This document shows, in pieces, positions 1-35,749 of a stretch of 64,000 bases of DNA. The number at the start of each line of letters is the position of its first letter. The first letter of the stretch is position 1. The translations under genes were made by a program, and so were the position numbers. The notes beneath the pieces were generated by a model that was given only the letters and a program-made list of their open reading frames with translations, ran no database searches and was not told where the DNA came from. This stretch comes from Microcebus murinus. Its lineage: Eukaryota; Chordata; Mammalia; Primates; Cheirogaleidae. The DNA is taken from the NCBI RefSeq assembly GCF_040939455.1, contig NC_134112.1, positions 63,815,001 through 63,879,000 on the forward strand, read 5' to 3'.

Positions 1-607
1 TTTGGATAGGGAAAAAGGGGAAGAAAAGGTTAGGAGGCATTGTCACCCAGTTCCTGTGGCCCTAGGAGAGCACAGAAATGAACTAGCATGTCTAAAACCA
101 CAACTCGACCCCATCATATCTACTCCCTCTCCTACACTCCACGGTAGGCGAAAGGCATCAATCACCACACAGCAAGTGTGCCAAGTGGGGGAAACTCAGG
201 ATAATTCTCATCTTTCTCTTTTTATTCCCTACCTCCACTCAAACTCTAGCCCTTTAATTGCACATTCTTACTGTCTCCTCAATCTCTTCCCTTCTCTTCA
301 CCTCTTGTTAACTGAGTTCAAGCATTTACTTGTTGCTTGGGTTACTCTCAGAAGTCTCTCTTCTAAAACAAGGGGAGCCCAGAGTTTAAGGCAACACTCT
401 TGAGATGGTGATGAGGAAACACTTTGTTCTTGCTGACTCCAAAGCCAGGCAAAACTAGACAAGGAGGATATTCCCATTCTCCCCAAACCAAAACAAACCA
501 ACTAACAGAAGCAGAAATAGTTCTCAAGGTTCACAAATGCCAATATGTACTGATTAGGAATCTTTCTGCTGCTAGTAATAGAAATTCCAACCAAAACTGG
601 CTTAAGC

Positions 608-629
608 AAAAAAAAAAAAAAAAAAAAAA

Positions 630-663
<34 letters not shown>
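608..663 (+). repeat. (A)n(GA)n simple repeat
   Basis: A run of about 23 A residues is followed directly by a GA dinucleotide tract with one interruption. It sits in an older interspersed sequence that I cannot classify and is probably polymorphic in length. Confidence 0.9.
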
Positions 664-860
664 TGCATTAGCTCATGTAACTGAGCAGTCCAAGAATAGA
701 GCTAAGTATAGGCATGGCCTCATCCAGGACTCAGTGTTACCATGATCCCTTTCTCTTCTTTGATTGGGCAGAGATGTCCAATAGAAATATAAAGGGAGGC
801 ATAGATATGAGCCACATGTAATTTTACATTTTTTGGTAGACATTTTAAAAAGTAAAAAGA

Positions 861-1173
861 GGGGCTAGGCACAGTGGCTGATGCCTGTAATCCTAGCACT
901 TTGGGAGGCCAAGGCAGGAGGATCACTTGAGGCCAGGAGTTCAAGACCAGCCTGAGCATGAACAAGACCCCGTCTCTACAAAAAATAGAAAAATTAGCTG
1001 GGCGTGGTGGCACATGCCTGTATTCCCAGCTACTCAGGAGGCTGAGGCAAGAGGATCACTTCAGCCCAGGTGTTTGAGGTTATAAGTTGCAGTGAGGTAT
1101 GATGATCTCACTTCACTCTACCCCAGGTGACAGAGCAAGCCCTGTCTCAAACAAAATTAAAAAAAAAAAAAAA
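861..1173 (+). mobile_element. Alu SINE, sense, diverged
   Basis: Two 7SL-derived monomers are recognisable: a GGCTAGGCACAGTGGCTG start, the A/B-box region with CCTGTAATCC, a central A-rich linker, a second monomer beginning GCTGGGCGTGGTGGC, and a terminal A tract. Divergence suggests an older copy. The linker is short, unlike the younger lemur-type copies elsewhere in the window. Confidence 0.9.
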
Positions 1174-2234
1174 GTGAAATGAAACAGGTGAGCCTAAATG
1201 CAAGGATACATTTTCATTTACCCAATATATCCCAAATATTATTTCAACATGCAATCAATATGAAAAATTATGGAGATATTTTATATTTTTTTCTCCTACC
1301 GAGTCATTAAAAACCATTATTTTTTAATGAAGCTTCCAAGTGATGATAATGGGAGGGGAAGTGTCTATGAGACATACTTTGAGAAACGCTATCCTAGAGG
1401 CTCTTTCATTTCTTCTGTTCCCACAGTCACCTTTAGAGAGTTCTGGGAGTACTGAGACATCTGCTGAAGTATGTTTCAGCTATTGAGAGTGAAGGCCAGG
1501 TTGTTTCTGGGTAAAGCATAGACAGGAACAGAGACGTTTACTATTGCTGCCATCTATCGGTTGGAGCACATATTGCAGCCATCTAAACAAAAACATGAAG
1601 CTGACCATTTATGAGCCCTTGATATTTCTGGCAACACACCTCCACGAATACATCTTGAAATGACTTTCTTTTGGCACTCTTGATCATTACAGAGCATGGA
1701 AAATCGTAATAGTTTGCATTTTGGATTCTCAGACCTATGTCTATCAGAATGATTTTTTTTCTGTCTGCTACAGCACATATAAATTTCCTTTAAACTTGAC
1801 TCTATTATACATATAAATCAGTAATCTGTTGTAAGTGTCCCTGGTTTCTATTACCACAGGGTTTCTATACCTTGTGAAGGCAGTGCCCAGAGAAAATTTC
1901 TTAAAAACGCTGAGCTTTAGTTACTTCAGCAATAAAAGGTAGCATGATAATATTACTCTCTTCATAATGTTTTTATGAAGATTAAATTGCGGAATGTTTC
2001 TAAAATTGTTTGGCACTATGCATGACATATATGAAGAACTCTTTAAATGTTATTTTTAAAAATAACAAACCTTACTTAGAAATTTTCTCAGTGACTAGAT
2101 ATTTGATAACATCAAGAAATTAGATTTTATGTTCTGTTTTAAAAATCCTTATGTCCAAAAGAAATCTTTATCATTTAGAGATACATACTGAACTAGGTAT
2201 GGATGAATAGATATGAGTACTAGGGTTTGCTTCA

Positions 2235-2400
2235 AAATGAAACAGGAGAAGGGAAGTGGGTAGTGATATAGTTGAAGCAATGTTGGACATGATTTGATAA
2301 CTGTTGAAACTGGGCAATGGGTATATGAGATTTCATTATATTAATACTATTTTGTGTATTTGAAATTTTCCATAAAAATTAAATATAAAAAATTTTTAAA
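2235..2400 (+). mobile_element. Probable L1 3'-end fragment
   Basis: The text around TTGATAACTGTTGAAACTGG and the TGAAATTTTCCATAAAAATT tail resembles the 3' UTR end of old mammalian L1 (L1M-type) elements, followed by an A-rich tail. Assigned from memory of the family, so moderate confidence. Confidence 0.5.
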
Positions 2401-3504
2401 TATTTTTCACAGAACTGCATACAGTGTTAGACATATTGTGGTTACTACATGTTGATTTGTTGATTAATTGCTACCATGGGGTAGAATTTTATCATCTTGG
2501 GGTGAGTTGTAATTGTCTTTTTAAAAGATGAACTTAAAATAATTGGCTGCACATGCCTCCAGAAAAAAAATCAGAAGGGAGCATGATTTACCTTAACATG
2601 CTAAAGTCATTTTGTCAGAAAAATGATAAAGTGTAACACTGTTGGCGTAGGAGAAATTCACAGTTCTCTAAGAGATGCAGAAAGGAGCAATTGCAGAGAT
2701 TGCCTCTCTGAACATCTCTCCTCTTGATTCTAATAAGTAAATGAAAAAATTCCTACTTGGCTCATGGACAGGAATCAAAGAAATGCCCAATTTGTGGCAG
2801 ACGATGAATATGTTCTTTCTTATAGTATATCAGAGAACCTGATTGGTATTGGTAGGGATAGCTATTTTTCTGCAGTTGTTATATCTCTCATATTCAATCT
2901 TTATCTCATCCCATTACATCTAGCTCATTCTTAAACCTGCCCTTATGTCTCTCTTCATACTCTGTCACATTAAGAGCCAAGTCCAGTTCCTCTCTGCCTA
3001 ATGGATTTTCTAATACCCTTCCCCAACTGTCTCCTACATTATTTCATGCTCTGTTAATCCTTGGATATAGCAACAGCCTTACCACCTCAATGTGTATTTA
3101 TTCACATATCCTAAGTATTTGGGTTAGCTTCCCCCCCCTCCATTTTCTTAATGTCTAGGATGAATTCCTTCTTAACTGGAAACATTAAATGAAATATATT
3201 GAATGAGATAAAGAGTATTTCCAACTTATTTTCCCTCAAGTACCATTTCCACCTGAATGGATTTAAATTCTGTGAGGACAAAGACCACGGAGAGGGAATA
3301 TTTCATAAGCTGGCAGAAAGTGGCTTTCTGAGATACACTCCAGTCCCTCTTATCTTAGTCCCTTTTAGAGAGAGAGAGAGAGAGGAGGTAGCTACTGGAT
3401 TGAGAGGCAATGGGATTTTTTTCAATTGATTGAACAGAACAACGATATAATTGTGTTGCTTCAAATCCCATAAAAATGGTTAGAGGCAGAGAATCATTTC
3501 ACGA

Positions 3505-3650
3505 AAAGAAATGGACTTAGAATCAGAAATCCTGGATATGAGTTCTATCTTCATCACTTAGACTTGTGAGTTTAGGCGGGTAACTTAGTCCCATCAAAGC
3601 AGTAGTTTCCTGCTTTATGATCAGAAATGATGATACTAATAATATTGATG
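3505..3650 (+). mobile_element. MIR SINE fragment, sense
   Basis: The MIR core pattern is visible: a 'cctggatatgagttctatct' segment, a degraded 'gggtaacttagtcc', then 'agtttcctgctttatgat'. Strongly diverged, as expected for this mammalian-wide family. Confidence 0.65.
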
Positions 3651-3924
3651 TCAGGGTCACTGCATAGGCCAGTGCTAGTGTGTCCATGACAGAATTCTAC
3701 AAACTGTAAAATGCAGCACACATACTCATTCTTAGAGCTTGTTTAAGGACTCACATTTCATGACCACCACTGTAACCTATCTTGTGGAAAATTCACTATA
3801 GAACACCTGCGGAGACTCAAGTCAAGTGCCTCAAAATGTATTTTGAAAGCCAGTTCAACAAACCTGCTTGGTAAGTATCCAGGGTATGATAGCAATGTAA
3901 TAATGATTTCCCTTTTTAAGGACC

Positions 3925-4060
3925 TGGTATGTACCAGGTGCATTATTTGTTTTCTAACAGTCTTCAATGTAAGTATCATTATCTCCATTTTACAGATAAG
4001 GAAATAATTTAGAGAGATCAGCAAATTTGTCCAAGGGCACAAACAATGGAATTGTAGATT
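3925..4060 (-). mobile_element. MIR SINE fragment, antisense
   Basis: The antisense MIR signature 'ATCTCCATTTTACAGATAAG' is present, followed by a degraded GGAAATAATTTAGAGAG and a CCAAGGGCACA segment. Confidence 0.7.
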
Positions 4061-5444
4061 CCTATAGATTTTCCCCAAAAGCCCATACCCTTTCCCCTCT
4101 ACCATGCTGAAAAGTATTATGCCTTTGTCCTTTCCTCGGATGTCTCTGTGCCTCAGGAACCATTCTGTTTTTTCTTCTCCCTCTATCAAATCCTACCTAC
4201 TTTTCAATGACCAATTTAATTAATTACATCTTGATGAAGACTTCTCTCAGGTTCCCAAGCCCATTGAGATCTCCCCACCTCAGTGGGGATGTATCAGAGG
4301 ATGAAGCAGACAGAAATCTTAGCCCTTGTGGAGCTTAGATCATAGTGGCAGCAGAAAACATTATAAAATAATATAACAAAGTAATTATACAGTATGTTAG
4401 AAAATGATGAGCGCTATGGGAAAAAAGTGAAGCCAAGACAGGGAGAATAAGAGTGCAGGGCAGAGATGGTGTGTATTATGATTTTAATTTGGGTGGTCTG
4501 GACAGGCCTCATTGAGAATAGTGACTTTTGGGTGCAGACTTCAAGTAGGCAAAAGAATGAGTCATTTGTAATGCTGGTTGGGGGAGGCAGGTGGGGAGGG
4601 GTGGGGAGAAGGCCCAGCCCAGGCTGGCCTATTGCCTGATGCTTCTTTACTGCTTGCACAGATGCCTGCTCTCCTCAACTAAATGGTGAGCTTTCTGAAA
4701 TCAGTAAGGTTTACTAACTTTTTTGTGTCCCCTTCAGTGTTCTATGCGATATTTTGCAACCCGTAGATGCTCAACAAACACTTGGTAATTATTGACTACA
4801 GCATATCAGAGATATAATATCTTTGTATTTAGAATAATTTTGAAGCATTAATGGCAAGTCCCCCATCCATTCCTACCCCAGTATACAATTCATACTTCCT
4901 TTTTGGAGTTCCCTGCTTTTTCAGAGGTAACCATAGAGCAAATGACATAATGAGAGAACACTGCCCCCTTCTGGGAGGATAGTGCTGGTGGCTTTTGACT
5001 CTAAATCATTCTTTGCTTATTTACATTGTTAGATACTCTTAACAGCACTGTATATAACTCATTGCTATCTACTCAATCAACCATAACTGCTTAGATTAGC
5101 ATTTTGATACAAGTTTTTGTTGCTATTTAATCATCATTTAAGAAAGTGAAATTTTGCAGGATAAAAGAGATGTTTAGGGAAAATTACTTATTCCCTCAGT
5201 AAAAAAAAAAAACACACCTAGAGGAGTGGTCCGTATGGCAGTGCCTCAGAAAACCATTGGGGCTGATTTCTTTCATAATACCAGGGGAAATTCAACCTCA
5301 ATGAAAATTGGTTAAATAACCATGACAGAGCGATGCCAGAGATGAAGTCTTCCACTACAAGAGTATGAAGAAGTGGAAAGAAAGCACCAAGGGACTCTAT
5401 TCCTCACCAGTTAGTGCTGTGTCTGGTGTGAACAGATGCAGCAT

Positions 5445-5616
5445 AGAATCGTGGACAGAGCAGGGGCCGACTTATTGGCTGCATGACCTTAGGTATGTTA
5501 TTTAAATTCTCTCATCTTCTGTTTCCTTTCCTGTAAAATAGGGTTAATCAGACCTGTTTTGCTGTGTTATGAGATTATAAAAAATACTTCATGTAAAGTG
5601 TCTGGTATATAGTAGG
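5445..5616 (+). mobile_element. MIR SINE fragment, sense
   Basis: It shows the order typical of MIR: a degraded tgacctta-g core, 'ctgtttcctttcctgtaaaa' and the 3' part 'gtaaagtgtctggtatatag'. The end abuts the poly(T) of the next L1, which probably inserted into or beside it. Confidence 0.65.
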
Positions 5617-6855
5617 TTTTCTTTTTTAAAAAAATTTAATTTTAATTATTATAAGTATATAATAGTTGTGTATCTTTATGAGGGACCTGTGATGTTTTGA
5701 TACAATCATACCATGTGAATTAATCAAATCATAGTAATTGGGGTATCCATCACTTCAGGCATTTATCATTTCTTTGTGTTAGGAACATTCCAATTCCATT
5801 CTTTTAATTATTTTAAAATATACCATAACTCATTGTTGTTATAGTCACTTGTCTTATCAAATATTGTTCATTCTAACTAAATTTTTGTACCCATTAACCA
5901 TCCCTGCTTTATCCCCCACTCCCAGCTACTCTCCTTAGCCTCTGGTAACCATCATTCTACTCTCTGTCTCCATGAGATCAATTGTTTTCAATATTTAGCT
6001 CCCACATACAAGTGAGAACATGAGAGATTTGTCTCTTTGTACTTGGCATATTTCATGTAACACAACGTTTTCCATTTCCATCCATGTTGTTACAAATGGT
6101 AGGATTTCATTCTTTTGTGGCTATATAATATTCCATTGTGTATATGTATCAAGGTTTCTTTATCTATTCATTCACTGATGGACACTTAGGTATTCCAAAT
6201 CGTGGTGATTGTAAATAGTACTGCAATAAACATAGGCATGCAGCTATCTTCTCGGTATACTGAATTCCCCTCCTTTGGATATATACCCAGCAGTGAGATT
6301 GCTCAGTCATATAATAGTTCTCTTTTTAGTTTTTTGAATAACTTCCATGGTGTTCTCCATAGTGGCTGCACTAAATTACATTCTCACCAACAGTGTACAA
6401 GGGTTCTCCTTTTTCTATATTCCCACCAGCATTCATTTCTCCTGACTTTATGATAAAAGCCATTTTAACTGTGGTGAGATGATATTATTGTAGTTTTGAT
6501 TTGCATTTCTCTGATGACTAGTAATGTTGAGCACTTTTTCATATACCTGTTAGCCATTTGTGTGTCTTCTTTTAAGAAATGTCTTTTCAGATCCTTTGCC
6601 CACTTTTAAATCAGATTATTTGATTTTTTCCTATTGAGTTGTTGGAGCTCCTTATATAGTCTAGATATTAATCTCTTGTCAGATAGGTACTTTGAAAATA
6701 TTTTCTCCCATTCTGTGGGTTGTCTGTTCACTTCATTGATTATTTTCTTTGCTGTGCAGAAGCTTTTTAGTTTGATGTGATCCAATTTGTCCAATTTTAT
6801 TTTGGTTGCCTGTGCTTTGGGGGCATTACTCAAGAAGTCTTTGCCCAGACCAATG
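5617..6855 (-). mobile_element. L1 LINE fragment (3' UTR and ORF2 C-terminus), antisense
   Basis: Reading on the minus strand from about 6855 down, there is ORF2 C-terminal coding similarity: a broken frame whose product contains '[19 protein letters not shown]', the conserved L1 ORF2 tail motif. The L1 3' UTR follows, ending in an A-rich tail (poly(T) on plus) near 5617. The copy is 5'-truncated and the coding frame is disrupted, so it is dead. Family subtype is not assigned. Confidence 0.85.
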
Positions 6856-7604
6856 TCTCCAGTGAGTCTGAGCCCCAATTGCCCAGGTGATAATCTACTC
6901 ATTAATGTACCTGAAATAGTTTCCACCCGTTTTCCATCCCCAGCTGGTGATTCCTGGAATCATTTCTCAAATAAACTCCTTGTATTCAAATGCTTGTTTT
7001 ATGGGTCTGCTTCTAGGGGAATCTAACTAAAACAGTGGCCAGTTAGATACTGGGATAAACAAAGGAGTTGAGAATGGCTACAGATGATAGGCTATTTGGA
7101 GGCATCATTAATTATAAACATAAGGGAGAACATATATTTTTTATAGTAAGATATTAGATAATTAAAGCTGAAGTGCCTGTTGGACATATTCAGTAGGCAG
7201 TTGAAAATACGGAATTGGGAATCAGGAGAGAAGTAGAGACTGGCGATGGGGATCTGGGAGTTACCAATATATGTAGGCAGATGTTAAAGCCATGAAAGTG
7301 GGTAAGATGGCCAAAATGCTTACACATAGAAAGTTAAGGACAGGTTTTTATGAAACATTAACATCTAAAAGATTAGAGGAAGAAGAGCTGATGAAGGAGA
7401 TTGAGAGGATAGAGTCCCCATTCTGTTCTGTCCCTGGACAGAGCACTTAACTTTGGCCACTTTGTTGACTATTTACATTTCTGATCTATTTACATTATGA
7501 AGGTACATTGTCCTCTAAGACTTAATCTGTTATACTGGGTAAAGAAGGAATTAAGATTAAGTTCAATAGGAGGGGGAAAGGCTAGAGAGAAGGGAATTAA
7601 TGCT

Positions 7605-7798
7605 GGTTAAATGTTACCATGTGCCATACCCTGTACATATATCATGTATTGAATACTTATAATAACTTGTGATGTGGGAGCTAGCACCTTATGTTCCCTT
7701 AAAGAAAGTGAAGATTACAGAAGTTAAGAAATATCTACAAAGTTACAAAGTTCCACACTTATTTGTTAAATGGAAGAACAAGAGTTTATCCAGGCCAT
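7605..7798 (-). mobile_element. MIR SINE fragment, antisense (weak)
   Basis: The order 'catgtgccataccctgtaca', 'aataacttgtgatg' and 'agaagttaagaaatatctac' follows antisense MIR, heavily diverged. It is interrupted at its end by the following Alu. Confidence 0.5.
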
Positions 7799-7800
7799 TC

Positions 7801-8084
7801 TTTTTTTTTTTTTTTTTTTTGGTGGAGATAGAGTCTCACTCTGTTACCCTGGGTAGGATGCAGTAGTTCACTGCAACTCCTGGGCTTGGGGATCCTCTTG
7901 CCTCAGCCTCCTGAGTAGGTGGGTTACAGGGGTGCACCACCATGCCTGGCTAATTTTTCTATTTTTAGTAGAAATGGGTTCTCACTCTTGCTCAGGCTGG
8001 TCTTGAACTCCTGAGCTCAAGCAATTCTCCAGCCTTGGCCTTCCAGAGTGCTAGGATTATAGGCCTGAGCCATCGCACCTGGCC
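7801..8084 (-). mobile_element. Alu SINE, antisense
   Basis: Poly(T) is followed by an antisense dimeric Alu, ending with the complement of the GGCCAGGTGCGATGG start. Flanks 'ccaggccattct' (left) and 'ccaggctgttct' (right) look like a 12-bp target-site duplication with two mismatches. Confidence 0.92.
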
Positions 8085-8369
8085 CCAGGCTGTTCTTGTC
8101 ACCATATTAAAAACTCAATGAAGTATAGACTAGCTTATTTAATATTCCCTTTTTTGTTTAAACCAGCAAAGGCAATGTTTTGAAAAGCCATCCTTTCAAA
8201 CATTTTAATTGCATGACTTATTTTATTTATAATTAACAGTTCATTTCCATGAACTCATTTAAATTAAGGACATTTGAAACTGCCACTTAGAACTTCTGGT
8301 TCATTTAAGGCAACCACTGTTAATAATTAAAATAAGTGAAAGACAGCATAAATCTCTAAAGTATGCTTT

Positions 8370-8640
8370 TTCTTTGACCTAGCAATTCCATTCTGGGAAT
8401 TTACTGCAAGGAAATGATAAAGAATATGTGCAATGACATAGGCCACAAGCTGTTCATAATGCTGAAAAATCGGTAATAGCCTTAATATCTAATAATAAAG
8501 AATAGTTAATTACGATATGTCTAAAAATACTAAGTAGTCATTAGAACTAATTGTCGTAGGCTAATATTAATATGGAAAGTTGCTTCTGAGGTAGTTTTAA
8601 GTGAAAAAAATGAAGTTAGCAAATTAATTAGGGTCAAATT
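8370..8640 (+). mobile_element. Old L1 3' region fragment, sense
   Basis: The segment 'cctagcaattccattctggg' followed by 'tttactgcaaggaaatgat', and later 'tgaaaaatcggtaatagcct', is the familiar mammalian L1M 3'-region text (memory). Diverged and truncated at both ends. Confidence 0.6.
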
Positions 8641-10238
8641 TTTGGCTGCCTTAGCTGGAATATAAACAAGGGTAGTGTGGGCTATCCATTGTTCACACCT
8701 CTCCCTAACTCCACCCCACCCACACCCGGGTATGTTTGCAGGAATTGGTACACATTGTGGCTTTTGTTTCCAGCTAAGGAAAGAAGAGGTATAATTGGTA
8801 GAATAGGTGAGAAGGAGAGTGGAGGGATATGGTGAGTGTAGTAAGGAATCTGTATCCTGCCTGACTTCTCATACCAGGTTGAGCTCCTGGGCTTTGTGAA
8901 TTATAACTGGAAAGGATGGAAGTGTTTTTTGTTTGTTTGTTTGTTTTTCATAAGAATGCAATTCTGTAATTCTGGGCAAGGGAGTAGGGGTCAAAAAGCC
9001 CAGAACAGTTCAGGGAAGAACTATGAGATTTGGTGCATATGCAGAGATGATTCCTAGGTCAGATGTCAAAGTCAGGCATAAAGCTAGAGAGGATGCAATT
9101 CTCCCCACCTGTGTAGTGGAGGCTGCTTGCTGTCTCCCAATATCTCTTCATCCCTTATTTCTTATTAATACAATTTTACCTAGGCACTGGGCAGATCAGA
9201 CTATGTTTCCCAGATCCCCTTGCAGCTAGGTATGGCTTTGTAACCAGATGGAAGGAGGATATGATGGCAGAAACTAGCACAGCCATCTTGAAATAACAGA
9301 TGCAAGGCAAGCTTCAATGATGGCAGAGTTACAAAACAAAAGGATCCTGGGACCCTGTCACAGGGCAGAGGTGCCAGCAATACCATCTCTATAATGAACA
9401 CAAATCATTTATATCCAAAGCTGAGCATAGATAGATATGGAGTAATTTCTAACTTGTGTTTACATCCACAGAGCCTAGTATGTTGCCTGGTCTGTAAACG
9501 TCCAAGAAATGTAGAATTAAGCTTATTCACACTATATAGAGTTATCATAAGGCAAGAATCAGACCTTAGACTTTTTGTGCTCAATCTTGAAGACCATGTT
9601 TTCCAATGCTTTTAACCCTATTATCTCTTCTGAAAACCTAAACTCTCACCCACCATACCACCAATTCTAATTTGTTCTACAAGGGAGGGAGTATGCTTCC
9701 TATCTGAGGAAATAGAAGATAGTGTGTTTTCTACATATTGCAGGTTAGCTTAATTGCTTGGAGCAAGATGTCCCATTCCTTATAGGCATTTAATTTGAGG
9801 GGGGAGATTATAAAGCTGCAAAATTCAAAGGCTTTGGCCTCAGGGCTGCAGTTATCTCTCCCTTGAGAGACCTTGGGGTAGTATTAACTAGGCCTCATCC
9901 AAGAAATGGAAATACTACTGATACTTCACATGGTGAGTGAGGATGAAGTGAGACAATGTGGAAAGTGCCGAGGAATGCCTAGAACAACCAAGAGCTTATT
10001 GAACTTGTCAAGCTTTACTTTCTGTAGCGTGCATTACGCAGACGATAATTTTATTTGTTTATTTCGTGTTCCAAGTATACGATTACATTGTACTTCCGTA
10101 CATTTTGACAGCACCCCCTAAAATGGTCCCTCCCCCCTCCCGCTGCCGCAAAGCACTACGCCCCTTACGACAGCGTACGACGCCGAGCCTGACAGGAACG
10201 AAGGGACGGCGCAGGCCAACCGAGCTGCTGCCGGGGGA

Positions 10239-10245
10239 TGACGTA
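10239..10245 (+). promoter_or_regulatory. CRE/ATF-like site TGACGTA
   Basis: It matches seven bases of the CREB/ATF palindrome (TGACGTCA with the last C lost). It lies 12 bases before the NRF1-like site in the CpG island. Binding is inferred. Confidence 0.4.
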
Positions 10246-10256
10246 GGCTGCGCTCG

Positions 10257-10266
10257 TGCATGCGCA
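10257..10266 (+). promoter_or_regulatory. NRF1-like site TGCATGCGCA
   Basis: It resembles the nuclear respiratory factor 1 palindrome (core GCATGCGC), which is common in promoters of nuclear genes for mitochondrial proteins. It is immediately followed by a GC box. Confidence 0.55.
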
Positions 10267-10274
10267 GGGCGGGG
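10267..10274 (+). promoter_or_regulatory. GC box (Sp1-type) GGGCGGGG
   Basis: A perfect GC box about 70 bases before the start codon. In TATA-less CpG-island promoters, Sp1-type sites commonly sit just upstream of the start site. Confidence 0.6.
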
Positions 10275-10345
10275 AGACCTTGGCGAAGTGGTGGAGTCGC
10301 TTAGCGGAGGTGAAAGCGTTGGCGGAAAGGAAACTACAGGGGAAA

Positions 10346-33495
<23,150 letters not shown>

Positions 33496-34177
33496 ATTAG
33501 AAGACTATATATATTTTTTCTGAAATTTCCTGGGAGCTATCTTGTAAAGGTCACATTTCTGAACAGGATATGCTCACAGCTCCAGGAATTCCTAGGACTG
33601 AAATATGAATCTTTTTTGGAAGGTATTTAAGAGGCTTGGACAGAATGGATAATCTATCTATATTTTACATAAACTTAATATTTTTTTCATCACATTAATA
33701 TGCAGGACAGAAAGCTACTTATAGTAGCATCCTGGAAAATCTTCATCAGCCCATATTTTCATGCTGTTTATGAAAGGTTCAACACCACTGAATTTGTTAA
33801 GCAGCTTTTATCAATGATACAGGAAAGTTGAATTTACTTTCACATGGATGGAGCTGGAGTATTGGTATGTGAACAGTTGTTTAAAACAAGGTGATCAGTA
33901 TATTTTTAATTTGGTTTTCATATTGGAAACAAGTCAGTCATTTCAGTAAGATTCAAATATTTATAAACCTAACTGATGTAAATGAAAATGGTCTCTCTTT
34001 TAATGTAACCCCTAAATTCTTGTAGTTTAGGGATAGAATTTGTGTTTAAGAGGTTTTTAAGGTTCGGTTGAGGTCTACAGATCTGAAGGTTATGCAGTAA
34101 CCCAATGGAAAAAGTCTATAAATCTCAAATGTTAAGTGGAGACTCAAATGTATTACAGTAGGGAATGAAGATATTGA

Positions 34178-34183
34178 AATAAA
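34178..34183 (+). terminator. DLD: Proximal DLD poly(A) signal AATAAA
   Basis: A canonical hexamer 683 bases after the stop, followed by a T-rich region (around 34230-34280) suited to cleavage. It is likely the site for the common short mRNA. Confidence 0.65.
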
Positions 34184-35405
34184 TGTCTTAAATATTCATT
34201 TACTGGTTGAGTACATGTTGAATGGTCATAGTTTTTTTTATGACTACCGCTAGTGTGTATTCTTATTTTTTATTGCTTTTGTAGGCCTGAATGTATCTTT
34301 TTATCACATTGTATGACCATATTAAGGCATTTAAAAGGTCATTAACCCTGTCATCTGTTTTTGAGATACCTACTAAATGTTTAGCATATACTTTTGGAGA
34401 AATATACATAAGGAAGTCTTTAATCGTTTGCCTTTTCCTAAGTGGATTTCTTTGGCTGGGTAAATGACTATTTCTTTAACAAGTGCTATAAAATTGTGCT
34501 TATTGATAAATGTCTCAAGAAACGGCCATTTTAAAGGTTTAAGTAACAGATTTACTCAGTACTAAATAGGCTTTTGGATATTATAACTAAATTTAAGGAT
34601 CATTTCATATTCATTAAGTACTCAAATTTGGTATAGATAGCATAGATTGTATCGTGGTCATTATGAGTGATGCATAGTAAAGACTCTGGATTCTGCTACA
34701 CAGTTCTGAAGAAAACTGAATTTTTGTTTTAGTGTAGGCAGTTAACTTGGCTGAACACCAACTCCAAACTCTCTTCTTTGTAGGAGGCAGCAGCTGAAAT
34801 CTTTTTTCAGTTGTAGCTTTACTTGTGCTGCCTGAAGTCTTTTCCATGCTGTAGTTCATGGGTCCACCAGAGACTGGGCAGAGTTTCTGTAGAATTTGGG
34901 GGCTTCTCCCTTTTTTTGGTATTTGCCTTCCACATTCCAGCTGTTGTGATTGCCCCAAACTTTGTCCTCTGATTCTTTAGTAAAACTTGGCTTTTATCAT
35001 CCTGTCAGGTAAAAATCTGTTAAAAATGGGACATTCATCCAGTGCTATTTTTAAGTGTCAGCTCATTTTCTGCCTGCCTATTTTTGCTCTCCAGTGCTTT
35101 TATGCTTTATCAGCAAGAGGGGTTGGTCTGAAATGTACTCCTTTGCCATCATTGGAAGTGCTCTGCATTTTTTAAAAATCTGAAATCCCAATATCATGTG
35201 AAATTCTAGTTTATTTAAACCTCAATCATGTCCCCTACTCTTAAGAGAAAAAGTTCCTAATTAGGGTACAGTGAAGTATAATTTGAAATCCTAGGCTCTA
35301 GAGACAGAATAATAAATTCAACTTTAAATGTTTATATTCAGTATGAGCATGCAGATATATATCTGGGTGGAGAGTAAAGTCCTACAAGTTTTAAATGTTC
35401 ACTTA

Positions 35406-35535
35406 AGAATTATCTACTGGAGGAGTGGCATGGGCAATATACGTAACCTTAACATTTGTACCCCCGTAATATGCTGAAATAATAATAAAAAAAAAATCAC
35501 TAAACCACCACACACACAAAAAAGAGTTATCTACT
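35406..35535 (+). mobile_element. Short retroposed L1-like 3' tail with TSD
   Basis: The insert 35419-35522 reads 'gcatgggcaatatacgtaac', 'cttaacatttgtaccccc' and 'taatatgctgaaataataat', then A-rich sequence. Borders AGAATTATCTACT (35406-35418) and AGAGTTATCTACT (35523-35535) form a 13-bp duplication with one mismatch. The text resembles the 3' end of strepsirrhine L1 (memory). It brings an AATAAA (35484-35489) into the DLD 3' UTR. Confidence 0.75.
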
Positions 35536-35749
35536 AAGCTCTCAATATTTCCTTGGCTTGTAAAGGGTGGGGTTGTCCAGTTTATTGAGCTGATGATTAG
35601 TAATTTCAAAGTGATATCTTTTGTTGTTTAGCTGAAAAGGAAAGGGGAATAGAAAGGGTTCTATTAAGTAAAATTCTAAAGAAAAATATAATTGTTCCAG
35701 TAGATGATGAGGTATGACCATTTTGCTAGCTATTTGGATTCTGGACCTA

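Larger units (their letters stand above)
1..10130. other. Intergenic region upstream of DLD
   Basis: No exon or gene is supportable here. The longest open frames are about 140 codons or less, lack codon structure and mostly cross repeats. The content is two Alus, an antisense L1 ORF2 fragment, L1 3'-end remnants, L2 3' ends (about 4655-4795 and 9450-9530) and several MIRs (also about 1895-2055). In human, SLC26A3 lies upstream on the minus strand but tens of kilobases away (memory), so its absence is expected. Stretches 2400-3500, 4800-5440 and 8640-10100 show nothing I recognise beyond weak L2/MIR similarity and a short GTTT tract near 8926-8946. Confidence 0.75.

Noticed and set aside
1..10100. 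Possible SLC26A3 exons upstream of DLD
   Set aside because: Nothing here resembles a sulfate-transporter exon. In human that gene is tens of kilobases further away.
34614..34958. A 114-codon minus-strand open frame antisense to the DLD 3' UTR
   Set aside because: No recognisable domain, no poly(A) tail or TSD signature, and no splice context. Likely chance.
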